Shown one piece after another: positions 35,800 through 47,290 of a DNA stretch of 64,000 bases (the stretch's first letter is position 1; each line of letters starts with the position of its first letter). Location: positions 18,584,048 through 18,648,047 of the forward strand of contig CM026427.1 of NCBI GenBank assembly GCA_014871385.1. The letters run 5' to 3'. Made by a program: the position numbers and the translations under genes. This stretch comes from Ceratodon purpureus. Its lineage: Eukaryota > Streptophyta > Bryopsida > Pseudoditrichales > Ditrichaceae. Under the pieces are notes generated by a model, which was not told the origin of the DNA, did not search any database, and saw only the letters and a program-made list of their open reading frames with translations.

Positions 35800-38524
35800 T
35801 CAGCGTCTGCTAACTTTCCCGACACTTCTATTTTTGTTACCGAATCTTGAATAGTTGTTTGGCTTTCCTCCACCACCACCCATACCGAACTTCAATGGTA
35901 CAATAGGCTTCAAATATGCATCCCCAGGAGAATTTCGTTGCTTCTGAGGTAACTGCTTTAAACTTGGAAGCCAATGCGCAACATACTCTCCTTCTGGGTC
36001 ATAAGTTGCTGACTGCACGAAACAAGATTCGATGGTCACATATTTTCTACATATGTAACGTAATGATAGAGGTACATCGATTGTGCATTCCATAAGGCAT
36101 AAGCATACTGAAGATAAATGTGGAATTCTCACCTGCTTCGGAATGCTAAAGTAGCGATCTTCCCGAGGATCGTTGCCCACACCTTCAGTCCATGAAAACA
36201 TGTCAATAAACAATATGGAAATTAAACTTATACACGACAGAAAAAGTGTTCGCAGCATCAACGCCAAGAGTAGCAGACAGTTGCAACTAAAAGTCAATGC
36301 TACATTTCGTACTAAACTTCAGATAAATCTCTCTATCAAGAGGCATCCGGAGTACCGTGTGTGCATATGTATCAATGAATATAGATGACCAAAGATTAGA
36401 TACTTACCGGCTCCATATGTCCAGTTTCCATAATTTGAGCAAGGATCATAATCAAGAAGGCATGTCTCAAACCATTCAGCTCCCATTCTCCAATCTAGAC
36501 CCAGATCACGAACCATGAAAGAACACACTATCTGCAAACATAGCCGATATAAGCAGTTAACACGTGCAATTATTTAGTAAAGAATTAACGGAATTCCACA
36601 TCTTTGACCTAAGAACTCTACAAAAACATGATTGATGTGCCAAAAATAATCTACGGCAGTATAAACAACAATTCAAGAATGAGAGAATGTGCTACCTGGC
36701 GTCCACGGTTTGACATGAAGCCCGTGGCGGCCAATTCCTTCATGTTAGCATCTATCAAGGGATACCTATAAGAATAAAATGATCATTAGAGAATTATAAA
36801 ACAACCAAAGTAATAGTGTCTCAATATCTGTTTTAGCTACTGCTTAATTAAGCTCTATATACCACAATTTTCCAGCAGATAAACATACAGTTAAGAGGTG
36901 TTCGTGAGCATACCCAGTTCGTCCCTCTCGCCAAGCTTCAAAGAGAACACTGTTCTGGCTCCAACTCTTGCCTACAACTTTTCGTGGACCACCTGTGTAC
37001 ATCACGAGCAGAGAGAGTAAATTATGTACTTTCTACTTTGTGTTTCAGATTCTAAGTTCCCAATCAATAATGCATTTCGACGCACAAAATAATAGAATTT
37101 AATTATGGATTCAATCATTCAACAAAGTGATTTACCACAATAAAATTATTAGGTGATAATTGTTAGAAATTATAGAAGTAACGAAAAAGAAAACTGACCT
37201 AAATGAAAAAATGCATTTCCATATTTGATGGAGACAAATCGAAAGTAGTCACGCCATATAAGTTCAAACAACACCCTGTTTCAGAATGAAGGATATATAC
37301 GGGTAAGAAATTTCGCATTCTGTCTCATTGGTGCACTAAGCTGTAAGTGGATAGGCCCATTCATTACTTCTCAAGAAAAGTATTATACGTAGCTGGGCAA
37401 AGAGCAGTACCAGTAAGTAGAGTCATTAGCAACTCTCTCGCTCTCATATCGCTTAACCTGAAGTCAATCACGATCAATTCGTTTAGAATAACTCTCAAAA
37501 GATAGTCACAAGTCAAGTTATTTGGACTTTCGCAAGTGAATGAAGCATGTCCACCCAGCAATCTTGTGTCTTATAATGTATAGCGCAATTTACCTCATCG
37601 TGTATCGTCCTCGGTGACAGACAACCGTGTGCAAGCCAGGGTGAAAATTTGGTTGAGTAATCCGCACCGAGCATTCCATTACGTGTTTCCTTGTAAACTT
37701 TCAGTTGATCCTACAGGAACATCAAATTCAGGTTCGCATTAGTGTGTGTCCTGAAGTGGACAATTGTGGTATTGCACGGTTTACTGTAAATACTAAAGAA
37801 CGTTGGAAAATCAAATTAAACTGGGTTTCTGAGAAACATATGAACAGCTGACCATTACCTTATTCCAAAAGTAATCATGAAGGCGAGCCAAGGCTGCAGT
37901 TTCTCCACCTTCAAAATGCATTACACCTAAGGGGCTCTGGACACAAACCAATAGAAAATTAAATCTTCAACTAAATGGCTTCAATATATGGGAATCGGTT
38001 GAATTGAACAGACTACCATTCGCACTATCATACCTGATCACGATATTTCAATCCAAGGTCTGCCATGTTAGGTATATCTCCAGGTTCTCCGACTTTGTCA
38101 GGCAAATTTTCGGGCAGAGGGCCCATTTGAGCTGGCATTTTCAGTGCTGGTCTAATCTTGCAATTATATTCAACTCCCTGCAATTTTAAAAAGGATACTA
38201 AGAATCAGAAGAAGAAACAATCCCATGATTAACTAACTATGGACTTAGCATTTACCGTTGCCATAGCTGACCACAACAATCTTAATCAGAACGTTAGACA
38301 TGTAAACATAACAACATAACCTGAAAACAGGAACAGACGTATCACATCACATTTTCAGAATCTTTTATCAAAGTACCTTGGCAATTCAAGCGAAAACAAC
38401 CATTGGTGATCTAATCCGTGAAAAAATTACAGTTTCAAAAGATTCTTCCGGTAAACAAACAAGAAGTATGTTCTCATGTTCTCAGTACCTTTCGGAACTG
38501 CGTATAAACGTCAGGAAGTTCGCC
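35800..38524 (-). pseudogene. CRY-DASH: CRY-DASH, 5'-truncated but otherwise clean
   Basis: Eleven minus-strand exons encode the C-terminal part of a DASH cryptochrome, a FAD photolyase-like protein usually in plastids or mitochondria. They are 38524-38489 (GELPDVYTQFRK), 38177-38034, 37936-37859 (GGETAALARLHDYFWNK), 37710-37594 ([19 protein letters not shown]), 37457-37411, 37275-37199 (LFELIWRDYFRFVSIKYGN), 36992-36914, 36765-36696, 36531-36408 ([20 protein letters not shown]), 36182-36133 (GVGNDPREDRYF) and 36012-35800. Every junction is GT-AG with matching phase, and no stop or frameshift was seen. The tail is Gly-rich (FGMGGGGGKPNN). The first exon shown has no AG acceptor upstream and stops interrupt its frame, and the N-terminal photolyase alpha/beta domain is absent from the window. 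Without that domain it is not a complete photolyase. Confidence 0.85.
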
Positions 38525-38704
38525 ACACACACAAACATGTCAAACAATGTTCGCTCCCTCAGTTCCTCAATTCATATAAACAAAATACTGCCAAAAGAAA
38601 CAAGGAAACATATGCCTATAAGAAAATCTCTGGCTTCGTCTCAGATAAACGACTACCATCAATCAATATCCAAGCAAATTGAGTCCCATTCCAGGAAAAC
38701 ATAC

Positions 38705-39640
38705 CCTCCAAAAATCTTGAAATATCGCAACCCTTTTCTTAGGAATGCTGCACTCCATCCAAAGACTACCTCTCTCAACCTGCATGACAACTTCGTCCTT
38801 CCCTATAAATCCATCTTCATCCATTGTTGAAATACCCTTTCTCAAGGTCTGCAAGAGCCCACAATTCACAACGGAGCATTAAACTCCACACTAACAATAC
38901 CATCATCAACCTACCATCAAACAATGATTAACAAAAACTCTGCAAAACAAAGCCAGCGAAACAACGCAACACCTGTATAAGGTAGCAGAAATCATTAAAT
39001 TCCGATGCTGTTAGGGCAAGGCTCCATCCCCCAGCTCCAACCTGTCCCCACATTTGCAACCCAAACAATTCACTACCCTGTTCCTTAAAACTCCTCTCGC
39101 AAATCCACTACTCCCAACCTAGAGCCACATGCCAAAAATCAACCACTTCTTGCAAAGAACATCAGCTCATCTCAGCTCAACAATCCGTCCCACTCTTACA
39201 ATAGCGCAGAAGCTCTCTTCCGAATCCGGTGCAGTCTCATACCCCAACCGCCAACCTTCACCCTCCAAAACCTCAAACGTCTTCTCCGCCAGCGGCTCAT
39301 CCGTAAAATAACAACCTGGAGCTCCCAAAACTCAAAAATTTCAATCACTCCCAAAACTCCACCATTACTCCCAATCACCACATATCCCACCACCATCAAC
39401 CCCAACCAACATCCCCTTCCCAACCTCCACCATCACCAAAAACCAATGCAAATCCAAACCACCTCCACTCACCTGTCAAGTCGCAGCAGAGAAACCCCGT
39501 CCGGTCATCCTCCTCCTCGAGAGTCTTCGAAGTGGTCTTCACAACAACGCACCCGCTCTCATCGCACTCCAATTTCATCTCATCACCGGCATCGCCCCCG
39601 TCGTCATCATACGACGACACCACAATCCGCTCCCCGTACT
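38705..39640 (-). pseudogene. DUF1818-family protein, 3'-truncated
   Basis: Minus-strand exons read, in order: an acidic N-terminal exon ending 39473 (YDDDGGDAGDEMKLECDESG ... GFLCCDLTG); 39315-39200 (TDEPLAEKTFEVLEGEGWRL, then GYETAPDSEESFCAI); 39041-38973 (VGAGGWSLALTASEFNDFCY); and 38848-38705 (TLRKGISTMDEDGFIGKDEV, then VMQVERGSLWMEC ... FQDFWR). The GEGWRLGY, GWSLALTASEFNDFC and LWMEC blocks match DUF1818, a small family found in cyanobacteria and in plants as a probable plastid protein of unknown function. All junctions shown are GT-AG with consistent phase. The last exon ends at a good donor (AGG|GTATGT), but the final family exon is not found: the next exon on this strand is CRY-DASH. 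The start codon was not fixed. Confidence 0.7.
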
Positions 39641-39666
39641 CCTAGCGCGATTGGATAACTTTTGAC

Positions 39667-41844
39667 TTATAGTAACTTGAAAGATGAGCAGATTTCAAAG
39701 TACTTTCGGGATGTTTCGATTGCCCCACAATTAGAACAATTTGCTTCAGATTGGTACGCATTCCACATATCTTGAATCTGCTTCAAATCTTCTCCAACGT
39801 TGATGAAGTAGTTGCTACTATCTGCCAAACTAAACCCTGTAGAGATAGTCCAATGGAACAAAAGCCCCGGAATTGACATGATTGTCATTCCAGGGCGTTG
39901 GACAATTCTACGAACGCCAAAGCGATGCATGTCTTCTTTTGAAATATAAACACCGGGCTTGTCACAAAATGTTTGGGGATAACATCTTTTTTGAAGAGTG
40001 TTATTTAACCATTTTCGTCTTTTCAAAAACTCCTTGAATTCCAAACCCTTACAGCGTGGAACAAAGTACCAAATTTTGGGGGCTCCAACCACTAATAAGT
40101 TGAAAGTCGCAAGCATCGCATCTTCCACATGAATGGAAGTGCGTGTTCCAAACGTAGATGCTATAATTGCCCCTCGATTAACACCTTGAATAATTTCCAA
40201 GCCTCTTCCATTTCTGTTCTGTTCACACCAAAGCCTCACACATTTTCCAAATGCATCATCTAATAATGGAAAACTATGCGCAGTTCTGCAATCACCTTGT
40301 TCAATGTCCTCCAATTGATGCTCGTTAAAATCGTATAATTCGTACACGGCATCTTCATTGGCATCAAGACACTTCACTTGTAAATGCCTTGAATTTGCAT
40401 CCACAAGCGAATCTCCCCCTTGAAGTGTAAATCCCAACGGCATAGTGTCACAATGTCGATTCATATCCAAATCCTGATCGTAAAGAATCTCCAACTTCTT
40501 TGGCATGTGATAAAAAAGAGCTTCTCGAAATATATCGGGCACACCATCATCTCCTACCCACACCTTCATCAATTCATCAATCTTTTTTTCGAGTGCCAAA
40601 GATTTGATAATGAAATCTTCGAGACAAGTTTTTACATTCTCTGGATCCCTGCACGTTGCAAGTGATTGAGAGGAAGCTCCAAATTTGTGTTTCTCTAACT
40701 TCATCTTGCACTTGCCACTTTGTGAGAATAATTGGTTAAGGTTCTGAAAATCCATCCCTGCCTTTTTCCAAAACATTGTTAACCGATTGTTAACAACCCA
40801 AAATCCATCATTCTCCAAAATAGATCTGTCAGCGGATTTGATGGCCTCAAATACCTTTGAAGCTTTACAAGAGTGATGTTGTAATACCCACACTTTGTTT
40901 TCAGTTTCCTGGGTATAAGATAAAATTACTTCGTAGGTATCCAAAACATCACGGTAAGGAAACCTCTCTGTTTCCATATTTAGCATCAGCTCAAGCTCCA
41001 CAAGTAAAGACAAAAGAGCTTTGTTCCCTGAGTCTTGCACTTTACCCTTCTCCTTCATCAGTTCAGATTCCAAACAAGAAGACAAGTACGTGGCCTCAAC
41101 ATCAAACTTTTGATGAAGTAAAATGTTTGATTTACAAAGATCACCAACCTCCAGTTTTATCAAATCCTCTGATGGAACCTGTAATCATACACACAGAACA
41201 ACAATTAATATCCACCCTTTCTTAAGCCCAAAGAACTCATACACCAACATTCCAACACATAAACTTCTCCATAAAATCTTAAACACCCACAAAACTTGAA
41301 AAAAAGGATGTCACTGGCTCTCTAAATTTCTTATGCCTATTTTACAAATGAGATTTTTTACATAGGCAATATATACGTACCAAGTCCCATGTATGCTCCT
41401 CCAAACTCTACATTTACATACCCACAACAACTTGGATCAGGAAATCATATTCTTCTCAAGTGTCTTTGATAGACGACCACAATAACAAAAATTTAACATA
41501 TAAAACTGTGAAACTAATTGACAAATACACCATAATCAGGAGAAAATAAATCAATTGCAAAAATAAATTACTTCATTGCAAACTTATCATATTACCTTAA
41601 TCAGGTTGACTGCCTTCTGATGTTGTGGTGCCTCCTCATGATTTGAATTAAACCTATACTTGTACTTGCAAATATTGCAAAAAGCTTCAATAGGGCCACA
41701 TGCAGGATAACCCAAATGATGTCTTGAAGCATCATGACTGTCAACTTGATCAATTGGAAATTTTTTAACGCAGCAAAGGCAAACAAGTGCTCTATCAAAT
41801 AGAATATATGAATCCTGTCCAGTACAAAACATAGTGCCAAACAT
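39667..41844 (-). CDS. JmjC-domain protein with N-terminal zinc fingers
   Basis: Two exons are visible on the minus strand. The upstream one, ending at 41596, encodes paired C2H2-like fingers: CLCCVKKFPIDQVDSH... and CNICKYKYRFNSNHEEAPQH. It splices in phase 0 to 41178-39667, which starts VPSEDLIKLEVGD. The C-terminal ~200 residues are a JmjC domain. TSIHVEDAMLATFNLLVVGA contains the Fe(II)-binding H-x-E; PKIWYFVP supplies the probable 2-oxoglutarate lysine; and SIPGLLFHWTISTGFSLADS carries the distal region where the third histidine is expected. JmjC proteins are usually 2-oxoglutarate-dependent demethylases or hydroxylases; the substrate cannot be told. The middle ~270 residues match nothing known to me. 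The apparent start at 41163 is a TTG inside the exon, not an initiator. The true ATG is at 41842-41844 or in an unseen upstream exon. Confidence 0.75.
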
Positions 41845-42139
41845 CAGAATATACTAATAAGAATAAACTCTATATACCTACATATGATATTCACTTCAGT
41901 GGAATGACATGAACAACTAAACAAAAATTCACATCTCATCAAAATCTAGAGCTCGAATCTAAACAGGAGTCAAAGAGCATACCATTCTCAACTGCTCCTG
42001 TAAACATAATAACAAAATAACCACCACACAATCACAAACACCACACAATCAATAAGTGTGACAGCAAATACGTTTACAATAAATTAAAATAAAACACTCA
42101 CATATCTGTACCAAGCAAGCTCAAAACCAAAACAGACTC
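41845..42139. other. Spacer upstream of JmjC gene
   Basis: AT-rich, no gene seen. May hold the JmjC promoter or an upstream intron. Confidence 0.4.
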
Positions 42140-42717
42140 CCACACGATCACAAACAAGCAAACCCCATGGAAAGCACGGTGGCACGCGAATCGCTTCACG
42201 CACATACCGGCTCGCACAGAGGCACTGCCAACTCACCGCAACGCATGGTGGCGGACGAATCACTTCGCCCACATACCGGTCGCAGGTGACGCACAAACAA
42301 ACTACGCACGCACACAATCAAACAATCGACACTACCACACATTCACACACAAGCAGACCCCATGAAAGGCACGGTGGCACGCGAATCGCTTCACGCACAT
42401 ACCGGCTCGCACAGAGGCACTGCCAACTCACCGCAACGCATGGTGGCGGACGAATCACTTCGCCCACATACCGGTCGCAGGTGACGCACAAACAAACTAC
42501 GCACGCACACAATCAAACAATCGACACTACCACACATTCACACACAAGCAGACCCCATGAAAGGCACGGTGGCACGCGAATCGCTTCACGCACATACCGG
42601 CTCGCACAGAGGCACTGCCAACTCACCGCAACGCATGGTGGCGGACGAATCACTTCGCCCACATACCGGTCGCAGGTGACGCACAAACAAACTACGCACG
42701 CACACAATCAAACATAA
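42140..42717. repeat. 195-bp tandem repeat, about three copies
   Basis: Units begin near 42286 and 42481 with a partial, more diverged unit before (42140-42285) and a 42-bp partial after (42676-42717). The period is exactly 195 bp: CATGAAAGGCACGG occurs at 42361 and 42556. Each unit is itself an old duplication, since GGTGGCACGCGAATCGC and GGTGGCGGACGAATCAC each run on to CACATACCGG. Because 195 is divisible by three, open frames persist on both strands; they are not taken as genes. Confidence 0.9.
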
Positions 42718-43259
42718 CTAGCCCCCAACAAAATCCTAGAGAATTATACCACTCAAAAAAGCACAACTAAAAAGGAGTGGCTAGTAAATAAGAAATTTTT
42801 AAAAAGCAAAATATCATGACCAAAGCATGAGTTGACCTCGCATATCTTACCATCAAAATTAGATAATCGTGCTCTATGTTGGCCTACCCATTTCCTTGGA
42901 TGCTACGCATGCTGTGACGACCTACAACAAAATGAGGTAGATCAGGAATCATGGTCATCCGTGCATCCAAGACCCAGACGAAAGCATTCAGAAAAAATCA
43001 GGTGTAGTGACAAAACGAAGCTAAAGTTCAATATCTCGCGCCATTAATTTTATACTATACCGATGAGGAGAATACGTCGGTGTAGTGCACGTATTACGCA
43101 GATTACGCCAATCTCAGCCATATAAATCAGCGAATTCGGAATGGCCGGTCGACCCAGTCATGACTGCTCACTAACAGCCCTGAACTGCAGGAGAAACTAA
43201 AGAACCATATAAAATACCTACACGATCATGGTCTCCGACTCAAGTATCTCCGCGCAGAC
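42718..43259. other. No gene seen
   Basis: Short frames only (for example 42832-43047 plus), with no domain. Confidence 0.4.
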
Positions 43260-43410
43260 CTGTCCCTCCGCTCCTCATTTTCTTACCCTCACCTGGCACC
43301 AGCGTATTCTCTTTCTCGTCCACCACTAACCCCGCCATTCCGCCCCTCATCTCTCTCTTAAAATGTGACATACTAATCAATTCTCCGTCACCACGTCAAA
43401 ACTCCAAAAC
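43260..43410 (+). repeat. Pyrimidine-rich repeat, copy 1
   Basis: Matches 47795-47945 with roughly three bases in four identical: CCTCACCTGGCACC, CCACTAACCCCGCCAT, then CATACTAATCAATTCTCCGT. The beginning (GTCCCTCCGCTCCTC) is also shared with 45314-45330. Confidence 0.6.
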
Positions 43411-44292
43411 TTCTCCAACCAGATAAAATAAAACCGGCAGCGACAAAAATGCCCTAGAATCAGGAGACCGTCATTAACATCACTAACAAAAGCCGCACCG
43501 GCCTGATCAGAACCAGAAACTGGCGCAATCCAATTGCCTGTACAAATTCTCCAAACATTCGATATAAAAACTGCCTTAAGCTATCCCCTGTATCAACTAT
43601 TCAAAGAGCTTCACATGTGGCGTGACAATGATTGGAATGTTGCACTCACCTAGCCCAGGAATTGGCTGGAGAGTGTCTAAGTCTTGGGTGTTGCTACCAG
43701 AAAATGGGAGTCTTACTGGAGGAGTCAGTTGCTTGATACCTGATGGACACCATAGGTCACCAAATGTCAAGAGATGATTAAACCCATAAAGTTTCAAGCT
43801 GATTTACTGCACTCTCCGTGTTATTGCTCGAGTACAATTGCAGAAGCAGGCTGACCAGAAAATATGAAAACAACCAAGTTTCAAACCTTGGGCACTAAAG
43901 GGTTAACAAAATCGTTTCCAATTGTTATGGCTGATCACCTAGTCTAACAATACCTCTACCAACAAGAAAAGGCCGACACGATGCACTCAGACATGTTGCC
44001 TAATCATGATCCTACACAAAGAAGTGTCCTGGAACAAGAAGTGCAGGCATGTTCTCAAGTTGAAAAGATAATACACCTGAGAAAAACGCCCGTAAGCTTT
44101 AGCGGTCCACAAAAGTCAACTAAGGTCAGCCTCAGCAAACCCTGGTAATACACACAAGAGAGAAAAATCGCTTAACCACTTCTTTACAGAGTCAAAGAAG
44201 ATGAACAATGTGAGCAAGATAGCCACACTAGGCTATGCATACATTTTACGATGCATGTGGGAGAACTCTGAACTTTTCTGGCAAACTGATAC
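43411..44292. other. Unassigned
   Basis: A minus frame at 43597-43797 (LTFGDLWCPSGIKQLTPPV) may be an exon of the fragment that follows, but it is not recognised. Confidence 0.3.
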
Positions 44293-44654
44293 CTTCAATA
44301 GCATGTTGACCCGTAGATCAGCAACTCCATAGCCACGCAGGGCCAGGCACAAAAGATCTGGACACCCCTTGATAAGCTCGCTGCATGAATACGTTCCGGT
44401 CTCCCTTCCAGATCTGAAATCGAGTATAGGGTATCATCCCTAATTGTACAGATTCTGATTCCAAATTCAAAAGTCAGCACGGACGCACATGGTATTGCAT
44501 GCGCACATAGGAATAACGCAAGAGCTAACTCACATCGATTCCAGTCCGGTTCTCCTGGTTGGAAGCACAGACGGTAACGTTCGGACAGTGAGACCCCGAA
44601 CACTCCATCAAGGATCGCAATGTTGTGTTCTTCTGCTGTGCATCCAATGTCCAT
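44293..44654 (-). pseudogene. LRR (F-box/LRR-like) fragment
   Basis: 44380-44293 on the minus strand lies between an acceptor (ATGCAG) and a donor (AAG|GTATCAG). It reads ELIKGCPDLLCLALRGYGVA with DLRVNMLLK, a cysteine-containing leucine-rich repeat like those of F-box/LRR proteins. An upstream segment in another frame (44654 to about 44530, AILDGVFGVSLSERYRL) may be a preceding exon, unrecognised. No F-box was found. Confidence 0.4.
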
Positions 44655-45305
44655 ATCAGCAGAAGTTCACAATTTCACACTAACAATATACTCTAGCATT
44701 GGTTAACACTTCCAGCAATCGGATACATTCCCTCTTATAACACACAGTTGGTACATACAATGCAGCTCTTATTTGACACGAATTGGAAGGACGCTCCAAG
44801 CTCCAAACCCTAAAAGCTCCTTTAGGTGATTTTCCACCAACGCAGCGTTTCCAAATTGTTGCACCGACGACAGAAGCATCTTGAGAATATGTGTGCAACT
44901 CTTACATGTCGCCGCTCCCACCAACGCAGCATAGAACCTTGTGCCAATCCGAGAACGTAAGGATATCATCTACACTGTGCGCACTCGGGTATGTATCAAT
45001 ACACCAAGCTTCACCGTCCTTGCCAATCCCCGCATGATGGCAATGTCAGGGGAAAAGGGAGCTCAAGATGCACCCTTTTCGGCAAACGGAGCAGGTTCCA
45101 GCGGCCCAACCTTTTTTGGCAAACGGAGCAGATTCTAGCGGCCCAAGGGAATCCAACTCTTTCAAAACTTCAAAACAGAGAAATTAAAAACAATTCCCTC
45201 GAAAGGAAGAAGACTCGATTCCGGATCCTCCTAAGCAACAAATGCAGCAGAAACTATACAACCATAGATACCTGCACGAAAGTGGTGTGCGACGCAAGCA
45301 TTTAC
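44655..45305. other. No gene recognised
   Basis: Mixed short frames. Two AACGGAGCAG-containing blocks near 45078 and 45120 form a ~42-bp direct repeat (TTTTTTGGCAAACGGAGCAG type). Confidence 0.4.
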
Positions 45306-45765
45306 GGGCACCCGTCCCTCCGCTCCTCGTTCTCTTCCGCCTGGGGAGGATCAGCCCCCCACACTCGTACCCTCGCAGGATGGAGTGTGGGGGTCATCCA
45401 TGTCGACCCACATCCTCCGAACCCTGGTCAGTGGTTACCTGGCCGTTCGCCTCTCCGTTCCCCACTCCTAAGCTCCCCGCTCCCAGCTCCTCCACTTCCC
45501 GCCTTCCCGCCCTCCCGCCCCTCCTGCCCCCTGCTTCGTTTTGGGCTCTGCTTCGTCGGCTCCTGTGTCGCCTTCCCCGCCCTCCCGCCTCCCATCGCCG
45601 TGGTCGCCCAAGCCGTCGCCTCCGCCCTGCTCGTCGTGCTCGCTGTCGCCCTCGCCTTTGCTGAACTTTCGACACTGAACTTCCGGTACTCCGACACTGA
45701 ATTCGATGTGAGTGAGTCCAGCGTCGCCTCTGGAGAGCTCCGCCAATTCTCTGAGTTCTAGCACA
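45306..45765 (+). repeat. C-rich repeat-related island
   Basis: Strongly C/T-rich, with long overlapping Pro/Ser/Leu or Gly/Arg frames on both strands. It shares GTCCCTCCGCTCCTC with 43264 and AGTGTGGGGGTCA and CCTGGCCGTTC-like phrases with 47789-47820. The frames look like products of base composition, and no domain is recognisable. Confidence 0.5.
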
Positions 45766-46688
45766 TGATATCGTAGCTTGGAGCTACTTGAGATCTGAGA
45801 GCCACCACCTGAGGGCTGTTGCAGTTTGTGCATTTGTTTACTTGGCTGTCTTAAACACTTCAGGCTTCATCATAATCAGAGACTGTCACCTTCGTGCAAC
45901 TAGCTCCGGTCAGGAGTAGCGCATTTAGGTCTGTAGCACACGGGTGAAGTGAATTAGACACAGACTCCAAGAGCCGCAATTGATGTTCACAGTTACCGTT
46001 TGTGGGCACCGCATATGATATTCAGGGAAAGAAGCTGTTTGTGTGTGAAAGGGTGAATCAGCGTCAAGCTGTTTGTGAAGAATTCCTTCTCTGATATCGA
46101 GTATAGATGCCAGGGAGAGTATTGGCGCAGCAAGCGGATTCACTCCAAGACTCACTTCAAGACATGTCATCTCCAACCACCAAGATGAGTGTGTAAAAAT
46201 TCACCTTCCCAGGCAATCAGAGGTTGCCCATTATAGCCAAGACCACGCCATTCCACCCCAGCAAGGTGTTTTGTTTCGATTGCCTTTGTGGCTTTCATCT
46301 TGGAATTAAAATTTTAAGTGGATATGTTTTAGGATTTAGGTTGTATGTTTCTCATTGTCATATAGAGAAATTTTTGTTATGTTTTTGCAAGTTGAAGTGT
46401 AGGTTCAAGAAGAAAGAAGGGAGCTTTGGGAGTTTGAATTAGTATTAGGTGGGAAAAATAGAAGTCTTAAACTTGTAACAAATGATTTTTAATGTATGTT
46501 GATGCAAGTTGTTTTCTACATTTGTCTTGATGTTTGACTTTGCATTGGTTTGGAGTCATTAAATTCTTGTATGTATGAATTGTGTTGAAGAAATGTATGG
46601 GTTGTACTTACATTTTTCAGGTTTGTATTGATTTTGGGGGTATATACTCAAGAACAATCATGCCTAAAGAAATTGTGCACCTTCGTAA
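45766..46688. other. No gene seen
   Basis: Short frames on both strands (45925-46176 minus, 46224-46442 plus) without domains. The right half is T-rich. Confidence 0.4.
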
Positions 46689-46689
46689 T

Positions 46690-47290
46690 TGAGTAATACT
46701 CATCATGAAGCCCAACTAAGATTTATCACAAGAACTTGAAAATATCCTCAAGAGAAGCGTACATAGACAACCCTCATAACTCTCTACACAATATCCATCA
46801 TGAAGACCTTCTTAATTATGTCATGACTCAGAAAATATACCCATCATAAGCTAACTTTGAATTAAATCACAATTCTCTGAGAAATACCCATCGTACGCCA
46901 AGTTTTTAAGCAAAAAGACTTATCTCTGGTTGCCCTTTCATGGGTTAATGGCAAACTGTAAGATTGGGCCAATACCCATCGTAACCCAAATGGAGTCATA
47001 TCACGAAACTTTGAAACAATCATCAAAATAAGCACGTTTGGACATACCTCCTAAGTCCCTAGGCAATACCCATCATGAACATAATTTTAAATCCATCGCC
47101 ATCTTTAGGGTTTACTCATCTTGGTATTACCCATCATAGAGCAATTTTAAAATGTATCACAATCTCTAAGAAATACGCATCATGGACTACATATGAGATA
47201 AATCACAACCTCATGGAGGAAATACCCATCATAGAGAAACTTTAGAATACATCACAACTCTTTAAGCCATACCCATCATGATTGCATTTC
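46690..47290 (+). repeat. Degenerate ACCCATCAT tandem array
   Basis: About ten units of roughly 55-65 bp built as AATACCCATCATGAA...ATCACAACTCT. Clear cores lie near 46695, 46790, 46847, 46886, 46972, 47067, 47125, 47164, 47220 and 47271. Inverted relatives lie at 30630-30850. Confidence 0.75.

Noticed and set aside
41161-41163. Start of the JmjC protein at 41163
   Set aside because: The codon is TTG inside an exon that continues upstream to a splice acceptor at 41178; not a real initiator.
42286-42717. 143-codon frame and mirrored minus frames rich in His/Thr/Arg
   Set aside because: They exist because the repeat period (195) is divisible by three; identical peptides repeat and no start or splice context is conserved.
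44991-45761. 256-codon plus frame and three overlapping minus frames
   Set aside because: All arise from a C-rich repeat-related island; both strands are open in several frames and no domain is seen.
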